Shown here: positions 56,829 to 64,000 of the stretch, in pieces
How positions within the stretch are numbered: the stretch's first letter is position 1
How the letters are laid out: each line of letters opens with the position of its first letter
The notes under the pieces: generated by a model
Seen by the model: the letters and a program-made list of their open reading frames with translations, nothing else
Databases searched by the model: none
Told to the model about the DNA's origin: nothing
Source of the DNA: Frigoribacterium endophyticum
GTDB taxonomy: Bacteria > Actinomycetota > Actinomycetes > Actinomycetales > Microbacteriaceae
Direction: 5' to 3'
Assembly (NCBI RefSeq): GCF_011759585.1
Contig: NZ_JAAOYV010000002.1
Span: 119,416-183,415, forward strand
DNA length: 64,000 nt
Position numbers and translations under genes: made by a program

Positions 56829-57900
56829 AGAAGTTCACCACCAGTCCGATCGCGGCGCTGGTCAGCGCCACCACGAGGGTCAGCTGCGCGAGCACCTTCG
56901 GCCGGTACGTCGTGCGCAGCAGGGCGAGCATCTTGACGTCGATGATCGGCCCGAAGACGAGGAAGGCGGCGATGCCGCCGGGCATGAAGGTCGTCGCGAA
57001 GGGCAGCACGAAGAACGCGTCGACGTTCGAGCAGAGCGAGATGACGAACGCGAGCACCATCATCGCGAGCACCGACCAGACCGGGTTGCTGCCGAGCGTC
57101 ACGAGCACCGAGCGCGGCACGGCCGTCTGGATGCCGCCGGCGATCGCGGCGCCGATGAACAGCGCGGGCATCATCGTCGACATCTCGCGGCGGAACAGCT
57201 CGACGCTCTCGCGGAGGCGCCCGCCGCCGTGGGCGTGATCGGTGGGCAGGGCGCACTCCGCCGCGAACGACTTCGTCAGCAGGCTCTCGGGGTCGGGGTG
57301 GCGGCTGTAGAGCCAGCCGATCAGGTTCGCGATCAGGAACCCGCCGAGGAGGCGGGCGACCAGGATCCCGTCGCTCCAGCCGAACGCCTGGTGCGTCGTG
57401 ATGATCGTGATCGGGTTGAGGATCGGCGCGGCCAGGAGGAACGTCATCGACTCGGAGACCGTGAAGCCCTTGAGCACCAGGCCACGGGCCAGCGGCACGT
57501 TGCCGCACTCGCAGACCGGCAGGAACATGCCGAGGAAGGAGATGACCGCGCGGCGCAGCAGCGGCTGGCGCGGCAGCCACGACGTGAAGAAGGCCTGCGG
57601 CAGCCACACCTGCACGATGATCGACAGCACGATGCCGAGCAGCACGAAGGGCATCGACTCGACGATGACGCTGATCGTCAGGGTGACGAAGTCCTGCGCG
57701 ACGTCGGGCAGCAGGCCGGGGCCGAGGGCGGGCGACGCCAGGCGCACCACGAGCAGCAGGAGCGCCACCACGCCGCCGACGACGAGCAGGGGCGTGCGGG
57801 AGGCGCGGCGCGGGCCTCGCCCGGGGCCCCGACCGGGCGAGACGACGCCGTGGTCGTGGTGGTCGTGCGACGGGTCGCGGTGCAGCAGGGGCGCGCTCAC
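56821..57900 (-). CDS. YraQ/UPF0718-family permease
   Basis: 359 residues with about eight membrane helices. The family blocks are LGMFLPVCECGNVPLARGLV (the paired C-E-C) and SLCSNVDAFFVLPFATTF, with AAPILNPITIITTHQAF between. A histidine-rich N terminus (HRDPSHDHHDHG) could bind metal. With the adjacent TIGR03943 protein it forms a two-component transporter of unproven substrate. Its start overlaps the stop of the upstream membrane gene by four bases. Confidence 0.88.
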   Translation of the reverse strand: MSAPLLHRDPSHDHHDHGVVSPGRGPGRGPRRASRTPLLVVGGVVALLLLVVRLASPALGPGLLPDVAQDFVTLTISVIVESMPFVLLGIVLSIIVQVWLPQAFFTSWLPRQPLLRRAVISFLGMFLPVCECGNVPLARGLVLKGFTVSESMTFLLAAPILNPITIITTHQAFGWSDGILVARLLGGFLIANLIGWLYSRHPDPESLLTKSFAAECALPTDHAHGGGRLRESVELFRREMSTMMPALFIGAAIAGGIQTAVPRSVLVTLGSNPVWSVLAMMVLAFVISLCSNVDAFFVLPFATTFMPGGIAAFLVFGPIIDVKMLALLRTTYRPKVLAQLTLVVALTSAAIGLVVNFFA

Positions 57901-58790
57901 CGCTCGCCCTCGCCGCGGTCGGCGGGCGGCGCGAAGCGCGACCAGTCGTCGCGCGCGGGGTCGGCAGCGCGACGGGAGCGTCGGGGGGCGTCGGGTGCGG
58001 GCGTAGCCTCGGGCTCGACGGCGGGCCGCGCGGGGGCGTCGTCGGCGTCGACGGGCGCGACGGCGGCCGGCCGGAAGGACGCGTGGTCGACGGGGCCGGA
58101 GCGGGGCGCGCGCGACGGTGCGGACGCCCGGGCCGGTGCACCGGTCGCGTCCGCGTCGGCCTCGGCGTCCGACGACGTCGGCGCGGCGGGCACGACGACG
58201 GCCTGGGGCCGGGCGTCGGCCTCGGGGTCGGCCCCCGCCGGGTCGTCGCCCTCGCGACGCGCCCAGAGCCAGGCCAGGACGGCGCCCACCACGAGCAGGG
58301 CCGTGTCGACGACGCCCGCCGCCAGCGGGATGGTCGTGACGTAGAGGACGAGGTTGGCCCAGGTGCCGCCGCTCCGGGAGAGCAGCACGCCCGGCACGAC
58401 GCCGACGACGGCGAGGGCCAGGGTGCCCGCGGCGCCGGCCACGAGGGCCCGACGCAGCACGGTGGCGAGGGGGGCGGCCGTCTCGAGCGGCCGCACCACC
58501 AGCAGCACGACGAACGCCACGACGTAGAAGGGGAACGGGTAGAAGACGAAGCTGCCGAGGAACTGGCCGACCGGCGTCGCCGCGAACCCGCTCGGGAAGG
58601 CCGTGACGCTGAACCCGACGGCGGCCCCGACCATGGCGAGCAGGCCGAGCGCGAAACGGGCCAGCAGCACGACGCCGACGGCCGTGGCGGCGGCGACCAG
58701 ACGGTCGCGCCCCGAGGTGCCGCGCAGCGAGACGACGGCAGCCCGGACGGTCGACCCTGGGGTCGGCTGTCCGGGCTGCGTCGAGGTCAC
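57897..58790 (-). CDS. Membrane protein with long disordered tail
   Basis: 297 residues. About five hydrophobic segments lie in residues 30-195 (VLLARFALGLLAMVGAAVGF, FYVVAFVVLLVVRPL, ALVAGAAGTLALAVVGVVPG, VVDTALLVVGAVLAWLWA), followed by ~110 residues rich in Ala, Pro and Asp. It starts 18 bases after the rne stop and overlaps the permease start, so rne, this gene and the permease pair may be co-transcribed. No family recognised. Confidence 0.65.
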   Translation of the reverse strand: MTSTQPGQPTPGSTVRAAVVSLRGTSGRDRLVAAATAVGVVLLARFALGLLAMVGAAVGFSVTAFPSGFAATPVGQFLGSFVFYPFPFYVVAFVVLLVVRPLETAAPLATVLRRALVAGAAGTLALAVVGVVPGVLLSRSGGTWANLVLYVTTIPLAAGVVDTALLVVGAVLAWLWARREGDDPAGADPEADARPQAVVVPAAPTSSDAEADADATGAPARASAPSRAPRSGPVDHASFRPAAVAPVDADDAPARPAVEPEATPAPDAPRRSRRAADPARDDWSRFAPPADRGEGER

Positions 58791-58808
58791 GCAGTCACCC
58801 TAGACGAG

Positions 58809-61800
58809 TCACAGTTCGTCGGAGCTGACGCCCACGCCCAGGATGAACGGACTGGAGTCGCCCTCGGTCGAGCCGCCCTCGGTCGTCTCAGCGGCCGCGG
58901 GGGCGACCGGTGCGGAGGTCGTGCCCGAGCTCGAGGCACGGCGTGAGCGGCTGCGGCCCTGGCCGGGCTGCTTGGGCTCGGGCAGCGCCCCGAGGACGGA
59001 GTCGAGCAGCTGCTCGGCGTCGTCACGGCTGATCTTGCGGGGCTCGCGACGGGTCGTGGTGACCGGGATGTCGAGGATCGCCACGCTGGCCTCGGGGGTC
59101 GTCACGGTGACGCGCGACCGGCGGGACTCCGTGCTGCGCTCCGCCCGGGCGGTCGCGGGCTCGGCCTCGGCGGCCGGAGCCGTCGGGGCCTGGACGGGCT
59201 CGGCCTGCTCCGGCGCCGCGGGGGCGGTCGTCGGCACGGTCACGACGGCGGCCTCGGCCGCCGGTGCGTCGGCCTGGTCGGCCTCGGCGCGGCCCCGGCC
59301 CGTCTCGGTCGAGCTGTCGTCGGTCGACGCACCCTCGGTCGAGTCGGCGTCACGACCGCCGCGCGAGCGACGGCTCTTGCGGGCGCCACGGCCCCGGCGG
59401 GGCTCGTCGCCCTGCTGCTCGCCCGGCGCCTCGGCCGAGCCGCCGACCGACGCCGCGGCGGCGTCGATGGCCGCCTCGACGGCGGCGGCGGCCTCGACGG
59501 CGGAGTCGGTGCTCCGGTCGCCGTCCTCGGCGTGCGCGATGGTCGAGGCCGCGATGCGCGACAGGGCGTTCTTGACGTCCTCGGTGATCGCGTGGGTGCC
59601 CGTGGTGGGGTGCGCGGCCGACGCGGGCTGCTGGCCCCCGCGACCGGCGCCCGCGGCGCCGGACTGGCCCGCGCCTCCGGACTTGGCGGCCGCGCCGCCG
59701 CGGCGACGCTGCTCCTGGCCCTGGCCGTTCTGGCCGCCCTGGCCGCCCTGGCCGTTCTGGCCGCGACGCGGCTGCTGCTCCTGCACGCGGGCGGCGCTGC
59801 CGGCCTCGGCGAACGACTCGGCGAGCCCCAGGCCCAGCTTCTTGCGGGTCATCTGGACGAGGCCGAGCGAGGTGACCTCGGCGACCTGGTGCTTGGTGCG
59901 GTCGCGGCTGAGGCACTCGACGAGGCGACGCAGCACGAGGTCGCGGTTCGACTCGAGCACCATGTCGATGAAGTCGACGACGATGATGCCGCCGATGTCG
60001 CGGAGGCGCAGCTGACGGACGATCTCCTCCGCGGCCTCGAGGTTGTTCTTCGTCACGGTCTCCTCGAGGTTGCCGCCGGAGCCGACGAACTTGCCCGTGT
60101 TGACGTCGACGACCGTCATGGCCTCGGTGCGGTCGATGACGAGCGAGCCGCCCGAGGGCAGCCAGACCTTGCGGTCGAGCGCCTTCTCGATCTGCTCGTT
60201 GAGGCGGTACTCGTCGAACGCGTCGCGCTCGCCCTCGTAGCGCACGATGCGGTCGATGAGGTCGGGGGCGACGGCCGAGAGGTACGACTGCAGCGTCTCG
60301 TAGGCGTCCTCGCCGTCGACGACCATCTCGTGGAAGTCCTCGTTGAAGACGTCGCGCACGATCTTGATCAGCAGGTCGGGCTCGGAGTGCAGCTGGGCCG
60401 GGGCGGCGCCCGTCTCGACCTTGGCGCTGATGTCGGCCCACTGGTTCGTCAGGCGCTTGATGTCGAGGGTCAGCTGCTCCTCCGTGGCGCCCTCGGCCGC
60501 GGTGCGGACGATGACCCCGGCGTTCTCGGGCAGCGCCTCCTTCAGGATCTTCTTCAGGCGCGCGCGCTCGGTGTCGGGCAGCTTGCGGCTGATGCCGTTC
60601 ATCGAGCCGTTGGGCACGTAGACCAGGTAGCGGCCGGGCAGCGAGATCTGGCTCGTCAGGCGGGCGCCCTTGTGGCCCACGGGGTCTTTCGTGACCTGCA
60701 CGAGGACGCGGTCGCCGGGCTTGAGCGCCAGCTCGATGCGACGGGGCTGGTTGCCGTTCGACAGGCTGTCCCAGTCGACCTCGCCGGAGTAGAGCACGGC
60801 GTTGCGGCCGCGCCCGATGTCGACGAAGGCGGCCTCCATGCTCGGCAGCACGTTCTGCACGCGACCGAGGTAGACGTTGCCGATCAGCGAGACGTTCTGC
60901 GCCTTGGCGACGTAGTGCTCGGCGAGCGTGCCGTCCTCCATGACGCCGATCTCGATGCGGTCGCCCGACGAGCGGACGACCATCTTGCGGTCGACGCTCT
61001 CGCGGCGCGCGAGGAACTCGGCCTCGGTGATGACGGTGCGGCGGCGGCCGGCGTCACGGCCGTCGCGACGGCGCTGCTTCTTCGCCTCGAGGCGGGTCGA
61101 GCCCTTGATGCGCTGCGGCTCGGTGATCAGCTCGACCTGGCGCTGCGGGCGCTCGCGCGGGCCGCGCTCGCCCTGGCGGGCCTCGGAGTCGCGCTCCTCG
61201 CGGTCCTGCGAGCGGCCGCGCGAGCGGCGGCGCGAGGCGGGGCGCTGGGGCTCGTCGTCCCAGCCGCCGTCGTCGTAGCCCTCGTCGTCACGCTCGTCGA
61301 GGTCGTCGCGCTGGTCGCGGTGGTCGTCGCGGTCGTCACGTCGACGGCCGGGGCGGGCGGGGAGGGGCGTGATGACCGGGGCGTGGAAGATCAGGCTCGT
61401 CGTCGTCAGGTGCGCCGGGATGGGCGACGCGGACGGGTCGACCGCCGACTCGGTGCTCGTCGCGGGCGCCTCGGCAGCGGGCTCGCCGTCGGCGAGGTCG
61501 GCCTGCACGGCCTCGACGTCGACCGCGGGGGCGCCGGCGGTCGCGGGGGCCTGACCGGCCTCGGGCGCGGCCTGGGCCTGCGTGGCGGTCTCGTCGGCGG
61601 GGGTGCTCGGGGCCTGGCCCGCGGAGTCGGTGTCGTGGGTCACGGTCTGTGCCTCCTGGGCGTCGTCGATGGGGTCGGTCGGAGAAGAGGGGCGCTGTGC
61701 CCCGGTGGCGCGCGCCGCGGGCGGTGCCGCCTGGCGGGCGAGCAGGGCCCCGAACAGGCCCCGCTTCTTCTTCGGTCGACCGTCGGTCGTGTCGTCGTTG

Positions 61801-61811
61801 TTGTCCAGCAC
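58809..61811 (-). CDS. rne: Ribonuclease E/G
   Basis: 1000 residues from GTG 61811 (GAGGAG upstream); the frame is open 31 codons further but that part is unlikely. As in other actinobacteria the catalytic core is central: S1 domain near 310-390 (NVSLIGNVYLGRVQNVLPSM, EAAFVDIGRGRNAVLYSGEV), DNase-I-like region with VVDVNTGKFVG and GGIIVVDFIDM (metal-binding aspartates), then MTRKKLG. Both ends are long disordered Ala/Pro/Glu- and Arg/Asp-rich arms, probably for RNA and degradosome partners. Initiates mRNA decay and rRNA/tRNA processing. Confidence 0.95.
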   Translation of the reverse strand: MLDNNDDTTDGRPKKKRGLFGALLARQAAPPAARATGAQRPSSPTDPIDDAQEAQTVTHDTDSAGQAPSTPADETATQAQAAPEAGQAPATAGAPAVDVEAVQADLADGEPAAEAPATSTESAVDPSASPIPAHLTTTSLIFHAPVITPLPARPGRRRDDRDDHRDQRDDLDERDDEGYDDGGWDDEPQRPASRRRSRGRSQDREERDSEARQGERGPRERPQRQVELITEPQRIKGSTRLEAKKQRRRDGRDAGRRRTVITEAEFLARRESVDRKMVVRSSGDRIEIGVMEDGTLAEHYVAKAQNVSLIGNVYLGRVQNVLPSMEAAFVDIGRGRNAVLYSGEVDWDSLSNGNQPRRIELALKPGDRVLVQVTKDPVGHKGARLTSQISLPGRYLVYVPNGSMNGISRKLPDTERARLKKILKEALPENAGVIVRTAAEGATEEQLTLDIKRLTNQWADISAKVETGAAPAQLHSEPDLLIKIVRDVFNEDFHEMVVDGEDAYETLQSYLSAVAPDLIDRIVRYEGERDAFDEYRLNEQIEKALDRKVWLPSGGSLVIDRTEAMTVVDVNTGKFVGSGGNLEETVTKNNLEAAEEIVRQLRLRDIGGIIVVDFIDMVLESNRDLVLRRLVECLSRDRTKHQVAEVTSLGLVQMTRKKLGLGLAESFAEAGSAARVQEQQPRRGQNGQGGQGGQNGQGQEQRRRGGAAAKSGGAGQSGAAGAGRGGQQPASAAHPTTGTHAITEDVKNALSRIAASTIAHAEDGDRSTDSAVEAAAAVEAAIDAAAASVGGSAEAPGEQQGDEPRRGRGARKSRRSRGGRDADSTEGASTDDSSTETGRGRAEADQADAPAAEAAVVTVPTTAPAAPEQAEPVQAPTAPAAEAEPATARAERSTESRRSRVTVTTPEASVAILDIPVTTTRREPRKISRDDAEQLLDSVLGALPEPKQPGQGRSRSRRASSSGTTSAPVAPAAAETTEGGSTEGDSSPFILGVGVSSDEL

Positions 61812-62223
61812 TGCTGGTGTGCTCCTCGCCCTGCCGAGGACGTGCCGTCGGCAGGTGGTCTCGTGTCGTGGCCGAGCGGTGCCGTGCACCTGCCCCCGGA
61901 CCACCGTGCCCTCTCACGGCACGCCATGTCGGTCACGCGGCGTTCGGTCACGAGGTGGGCCGGACCGTCTCTGCGGTCGTCGTCACCACCGTGTCGTTCG
62001 TCGACGTGCGGTTCTTCGTTGCTGTCGGAACTGGCCATCCGACCTGGAGCGCCTGCGCCCCGTGCCCGGCTTCACCTGCACCCGCGCGACGCCCCTCGGG
62101 GCCGGTGCCACGCGGGCCAGCACGGCCCGGAAAGTCATGATCTCGGGGCTCTCACCCCTCGACTGGGTCGATTATCGCACGCATCGCAGCCGACCACGAT
62201 CCGACGGGTGCGATGATCGGGGG
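61812..62223. other. Gene-free stretch between rne and the VKOR gene
   Basis: 412 bases. A minus-strand extended -10, TGCGATAAT (GATAAT at 62176-62171), would give rne a leader of about 350 bases. The rest is GC-rich without convincing frames. The VKOR gene begins directly at the right end, with a G-run before its GTG. Confidence 0.5.
62171..62179 (-). promoter_or_regulatory. Probable extended -10 promoter of rne
   Basis: TGC-GATAAT on the minus strand is one base from the ideal TATAAT with a TGn extension, rare in such GC-rich sequence. No good -35 is present 17-18 bp upstream. It lies about 360 bases from the rne start. Confidence 0.45.
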
Positions 62224-62877
62224 GTGACGCTCACCGACACCGCCCCGAGCACGACGCCCGTCGGCCCCTCCCCGGGCCTGCCCCGGGGCCGCACCCCGGT
62301 GGTCGCCGCGGTGCTGCTGATCGTGGTCGGGCTCGTGGGGCTGCTGGGCTCGTTCGCCCTGACCGTCGACAAGTTCCGCCTGCTCGAGAACCCGACGGAG
62401 TCGCTCGGCTGCGACGTGAACCCGTTCGTCGGCTGCTCCCCCGTCATCAACAGCTGGCAGGCGTCGCTCTTCGGGTTCCCGAACCCGATCATCGGCCTGG
62501 TCGGCTTCGCGGCCCCGGTCGCCGTGGGCCTCGGGCTCCTCGCCGGCGCCCGCTTCGCCCGGTGGTTCTGGGTCGCGTTCGCCTCGGGCGTGTCGCTGGC
62601 CTGGGTCTTCATCACGTGGCTCTTCACCCAGACGGTCTTCGTCATCGGCGCCCTGTGCCCCTGGTGCATGCTCGTGTGGTCGGTCACCATCCCGCTCTTC
62701 TGGGTCTTCCTGACCTGGGGCACGGCGCGCGGGGTCCTCGTGCGGCCCGGCCGGCTGCAGCGGGCCGCGGCGGCGTTCCTGCCGTACTCGTGGGTGCTGC
62801 CCGTGCTCAACTACATCGTCGTCGCGACGGTCATCGTGGTGCAGTTCCCGCTGCTGCTGCCGACGCTCCTCGGCTGA
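62224..62877 (+). CDS. Vitamin K epoxide reductase-family protein
   Basis: 217 residues from GTG 62224 with five membrane helices. The active-site CxxC is CPWC at 145-148, and the loop cysteines are in LGCDVNPFVGCSPV, as in actinobacterial VKORs. It reoxidises DsbA-like proteins by passing electrons to menaquinone. The DsbA-like gene lies 123 bases downstream, making a complete disulfide-forming pair, as in Mycobacterium. Confidence 0.92.
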   Translation: MTLTDTAPSTTPVGPSPGLPRGRTPVVAAVLLIVVGLVGLLGSFALTVDKFRLLENPTESLGCDVNPFVGCSPVINSWQASLFGFPNPIIGLVGFAAPVAVGLGLLAGARFARWFWVAFASGVSLAWVFITWLFTQTVFVIGALCPWCMLVWSVTIPLFWVFLTWGTARGVLVRPGRLQRAAAAFLPYSWVLPVLNYIVVATVIVVQFPLLLPTLLG

Positions 62878-63000
62878 CGGCACCGCTCCTCCCCCGCCCG
62901 CACCGCGCCTTCCCGCAGCCTCGGTCCCAGGTTGTTCTTGGCCGGCGGCGCGACGCTGGCCGAGAGCGCCCGTCGGCGCCCCCCGACCCAGCGAGGACCG

Positions 63001-63924
63001 ATGACCCCACCAGCCGTGCCCGGAGACACCAAGCGAGAGCGCCGCGAGGCCGCCCGCGAGAAGGCCCGCGTCGCCCGTGAGGCGGCCGCGAAGCGCCGCC
63101 GCCGCAAGAAGTGGGCACTGCAGGGCGGACTCGTGCTCGGCGTGCTCGCCGTCGCCGCCGTCGTCGTGCTGGTCGTCACGCGGTCGATGGCCCCGGGCGG
63201 CCCCGGGCCGCTGAACATGGCGAGCGACGGCATCGTGCTCTCGGGCGACGGCACCACGGTCTCGGCGACGACGACCGACGCGGTGCCCGCCGACGGCGAG
63301 CCGACGGCCTCGGCGGCCGGCACGGCCGAGAAGCCGAGCATCGTCGTCTACCTCGACTACATGTGCCCGTACTGCGGCCAGTTCGACACGGCCAACGCGG
63401 AGCAGCTGCAGACCTGGGTGAGCCAGGGGTCGGTCGACCTCGAGATCCACCCCCTGGGGTTCCTCGACAACGCCTCGCTCGGCACGAAGTACTCGACCCG
63501 CTCGGCGAACGCCCTGGCCTGCGTGGCGAACTACCAGCCCGACGCGGCCCTCGACGTCAACACGGCCCTGTTCGCGCAGCAGCCGGAGGAGAACACCAGC
63601 GGGCTGACGAACGACGAGCTGGTCAGCCTGGTGCAGGGCGCGGGCGCCGACGACGAGCAGATCCCCGGGTGCGTCACGGGGGGCGAGTTCGACGACTGGG
63701 TGGCCTCGGCCACGGAGCGGGCGCTGAACGACCCGCTGCCCAACAGCGACCTCGAGAAGGTCACGGGCACCCCGACCGTGCTGGTCAACGGCCAGCAGTA
63801 CCAGGGCTCGCTCACCGACCCGACGGTCTTCGCCCAGTTCGTCGCGGAGGTCGCGGGCGGAGCCCCCACCTCAGACACGAGCACCGGCACCGCCCCCGAG
63901 TCGTCCGCCACCCCCGCCCCCTAG
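63001..63924 (+). CDS. DsbA-like thiol-disulfide oxidoreductase, membrane-anchored
   Basis: 307 residues from ATG 63001. A long, highly basic cytoplasmic N terminus (~35 residues of Arg, Lys, Glu and Ala) precedes one anchor helix (38-60), a linker and a thioredoxin-fold domain with CPYC at 122-125 (YLDYMCPYCGQF) and the cis-Pro loop GTPTVLVNG. A second cysteine pair (LACVANYQ and IPGCVTGG) probably forms a structural disulfide. It acts outside the membrane to introduce disulfides and is reoxidised by the adjacent VKOR protein. Confidence 0.9.
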   Translation: MTPPAVPGDTKRERREAAREKARVAREAAAKRRRRKKWALQGGLVLGVLAVAAVVVLVVTRSMAPGGPGPLNMASDGIVLSGDGTTVSATTTDAVPADGEPTASAAGTAEKPSIVVYLDYMCPYCGQFDTANAEQLQTWVSQGSVDLEIHPLGFLDNASLGTKYSTRSANALACVANYQPDAALDVNTALFAQQPEENTSGLTNDELVSLVQGAGADDEQIPGCVTGGEFDDWVASATERALNDPLPNSDLEKVTGTPTVLVNGQQYQGSLTDPTVFAQFVAEVAGGAPTSDTSTGTAPESSATPAP

Positions 63925-63941
63925 GTCCGCCGGAGCAGAGC

Positions 63942-63974
63942 GCACCCCGGGGTCACGTCGCGACCCCGGGGTGC
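63942..63974 (+). terminator. Terminator of the VKOR-DsbA pair
   Basis: Perfect 13-bp stem GCACCCCGGGGTC / GACCCCGGGGTGC with a seven-base loop, 17 bases after the DsbA stop. Confidence 0.75.
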
Positions 63975-64000
63975 CCCAGCCAGTCAGCCGCAGGGGCGGC

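Noticed and set aside
59532..62216. An 894-codon open frame antisense to rne
   Set aside because: The sense frame is an unmistakable RNase E with its S1 domain and catalytic aspartates; the antisense product is repetitive Ala/Leu/Val/Asp without structure.
1..64000. rRNA genes, insertion sequences with transposases, or prophage genes
   Set aside because: None was seen: no transposase motif, no phage structural gene and no rRNA sequence. The only recombinase is the small serine resolvase at 36490-37059.

Overview
The window comes from a very GC-rich actinobacterium, most likely a member of the Microbacteriaceae. The evidence is a lycopene-elongase-type prenyltransferase beside a carotenoid desaturase, a nadD/proA/proB/obg block next to RNase E, GTG starts, leaderless -10/GTG promoters and almost no AT-rich sequence outside one region. 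The genus cannot be decided from the window. Function calls rest on reading motifs by eye; no database search was run.

Layout. 1-12.9 kb is ordinary chromosome: a membrane protein carrying a degenerate arsenate-reductase-like domain, a lipoprotein, an ABC exporter divergent from a MerR regulator, small enzymes, a C50-carotenoid cluster (desaturase, lycopene elongase, glycosyltransferase) and small envelope proteins. From about 13.8 to 37.2 kb the sequence is visibly less GC-rich and packed with small, unrelated, self-contained genes. 37.3-43.4 kb holds a phosphopantetheinyl transferase, a Pls/PosA-type single-module peptide synthetase and an M1 peptidase. 43.5-47.3 kb holds an OhrR regulator, stress genes, a set of three ~60-nt hairpin repeats and tRNA-Ala(GGC). 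47.5-64 kb is housekeeping: rsfS, nadD, proA, proB, obg, a two-gene permease system, RNase E and a VKOR-DsbA disulfide pair.

Main discovery. The 14.7-35.9 kb region is punctuated by a 16-bp repeat, consensus CGATCCCCTATCGGGC. I count 19 recognisable copies, all in the same orientation, plus several degenerate ones. The copies lie between genes and cut the region into units of about 0.3-2.1 kb (one longer stretch contains degenerate copies), each with one to three whole genes. The contents are typical cargo: acetyltransferase, nucleotidyltransferases, an Imm5-like immunity protein, regulator/detoxification-enzyme pairs and tiny membrane proteins. In four places the repeat itself supplies the TAG stop codon of the leftward gene on its right. 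A complete Tn3-type serine resolvase lies at the right end, followed by degenerate copies of the repeat. This has the architecture of a gene-cassette array, but I see no integron integrase and no GTTRRRY core in the repeat. It may be an undescribed cassette system.

How the genes fit together. Several array units are regulator/enzyme modules with a visible operator between divergent genes (MarR/cyclase, monooxygenase/TetR, NmrA-like/HxlR, AraC/isochorismatase). Two genes in the array are decaying: a TlpA-like thioredoxin whose CxxC segment has been deleted, and an HTH-membrane regulator split by an in-frame TAG. The pls block looks like a complete biosynthetic set (carrier activation, synthetase, possible self-protecting peptidase).
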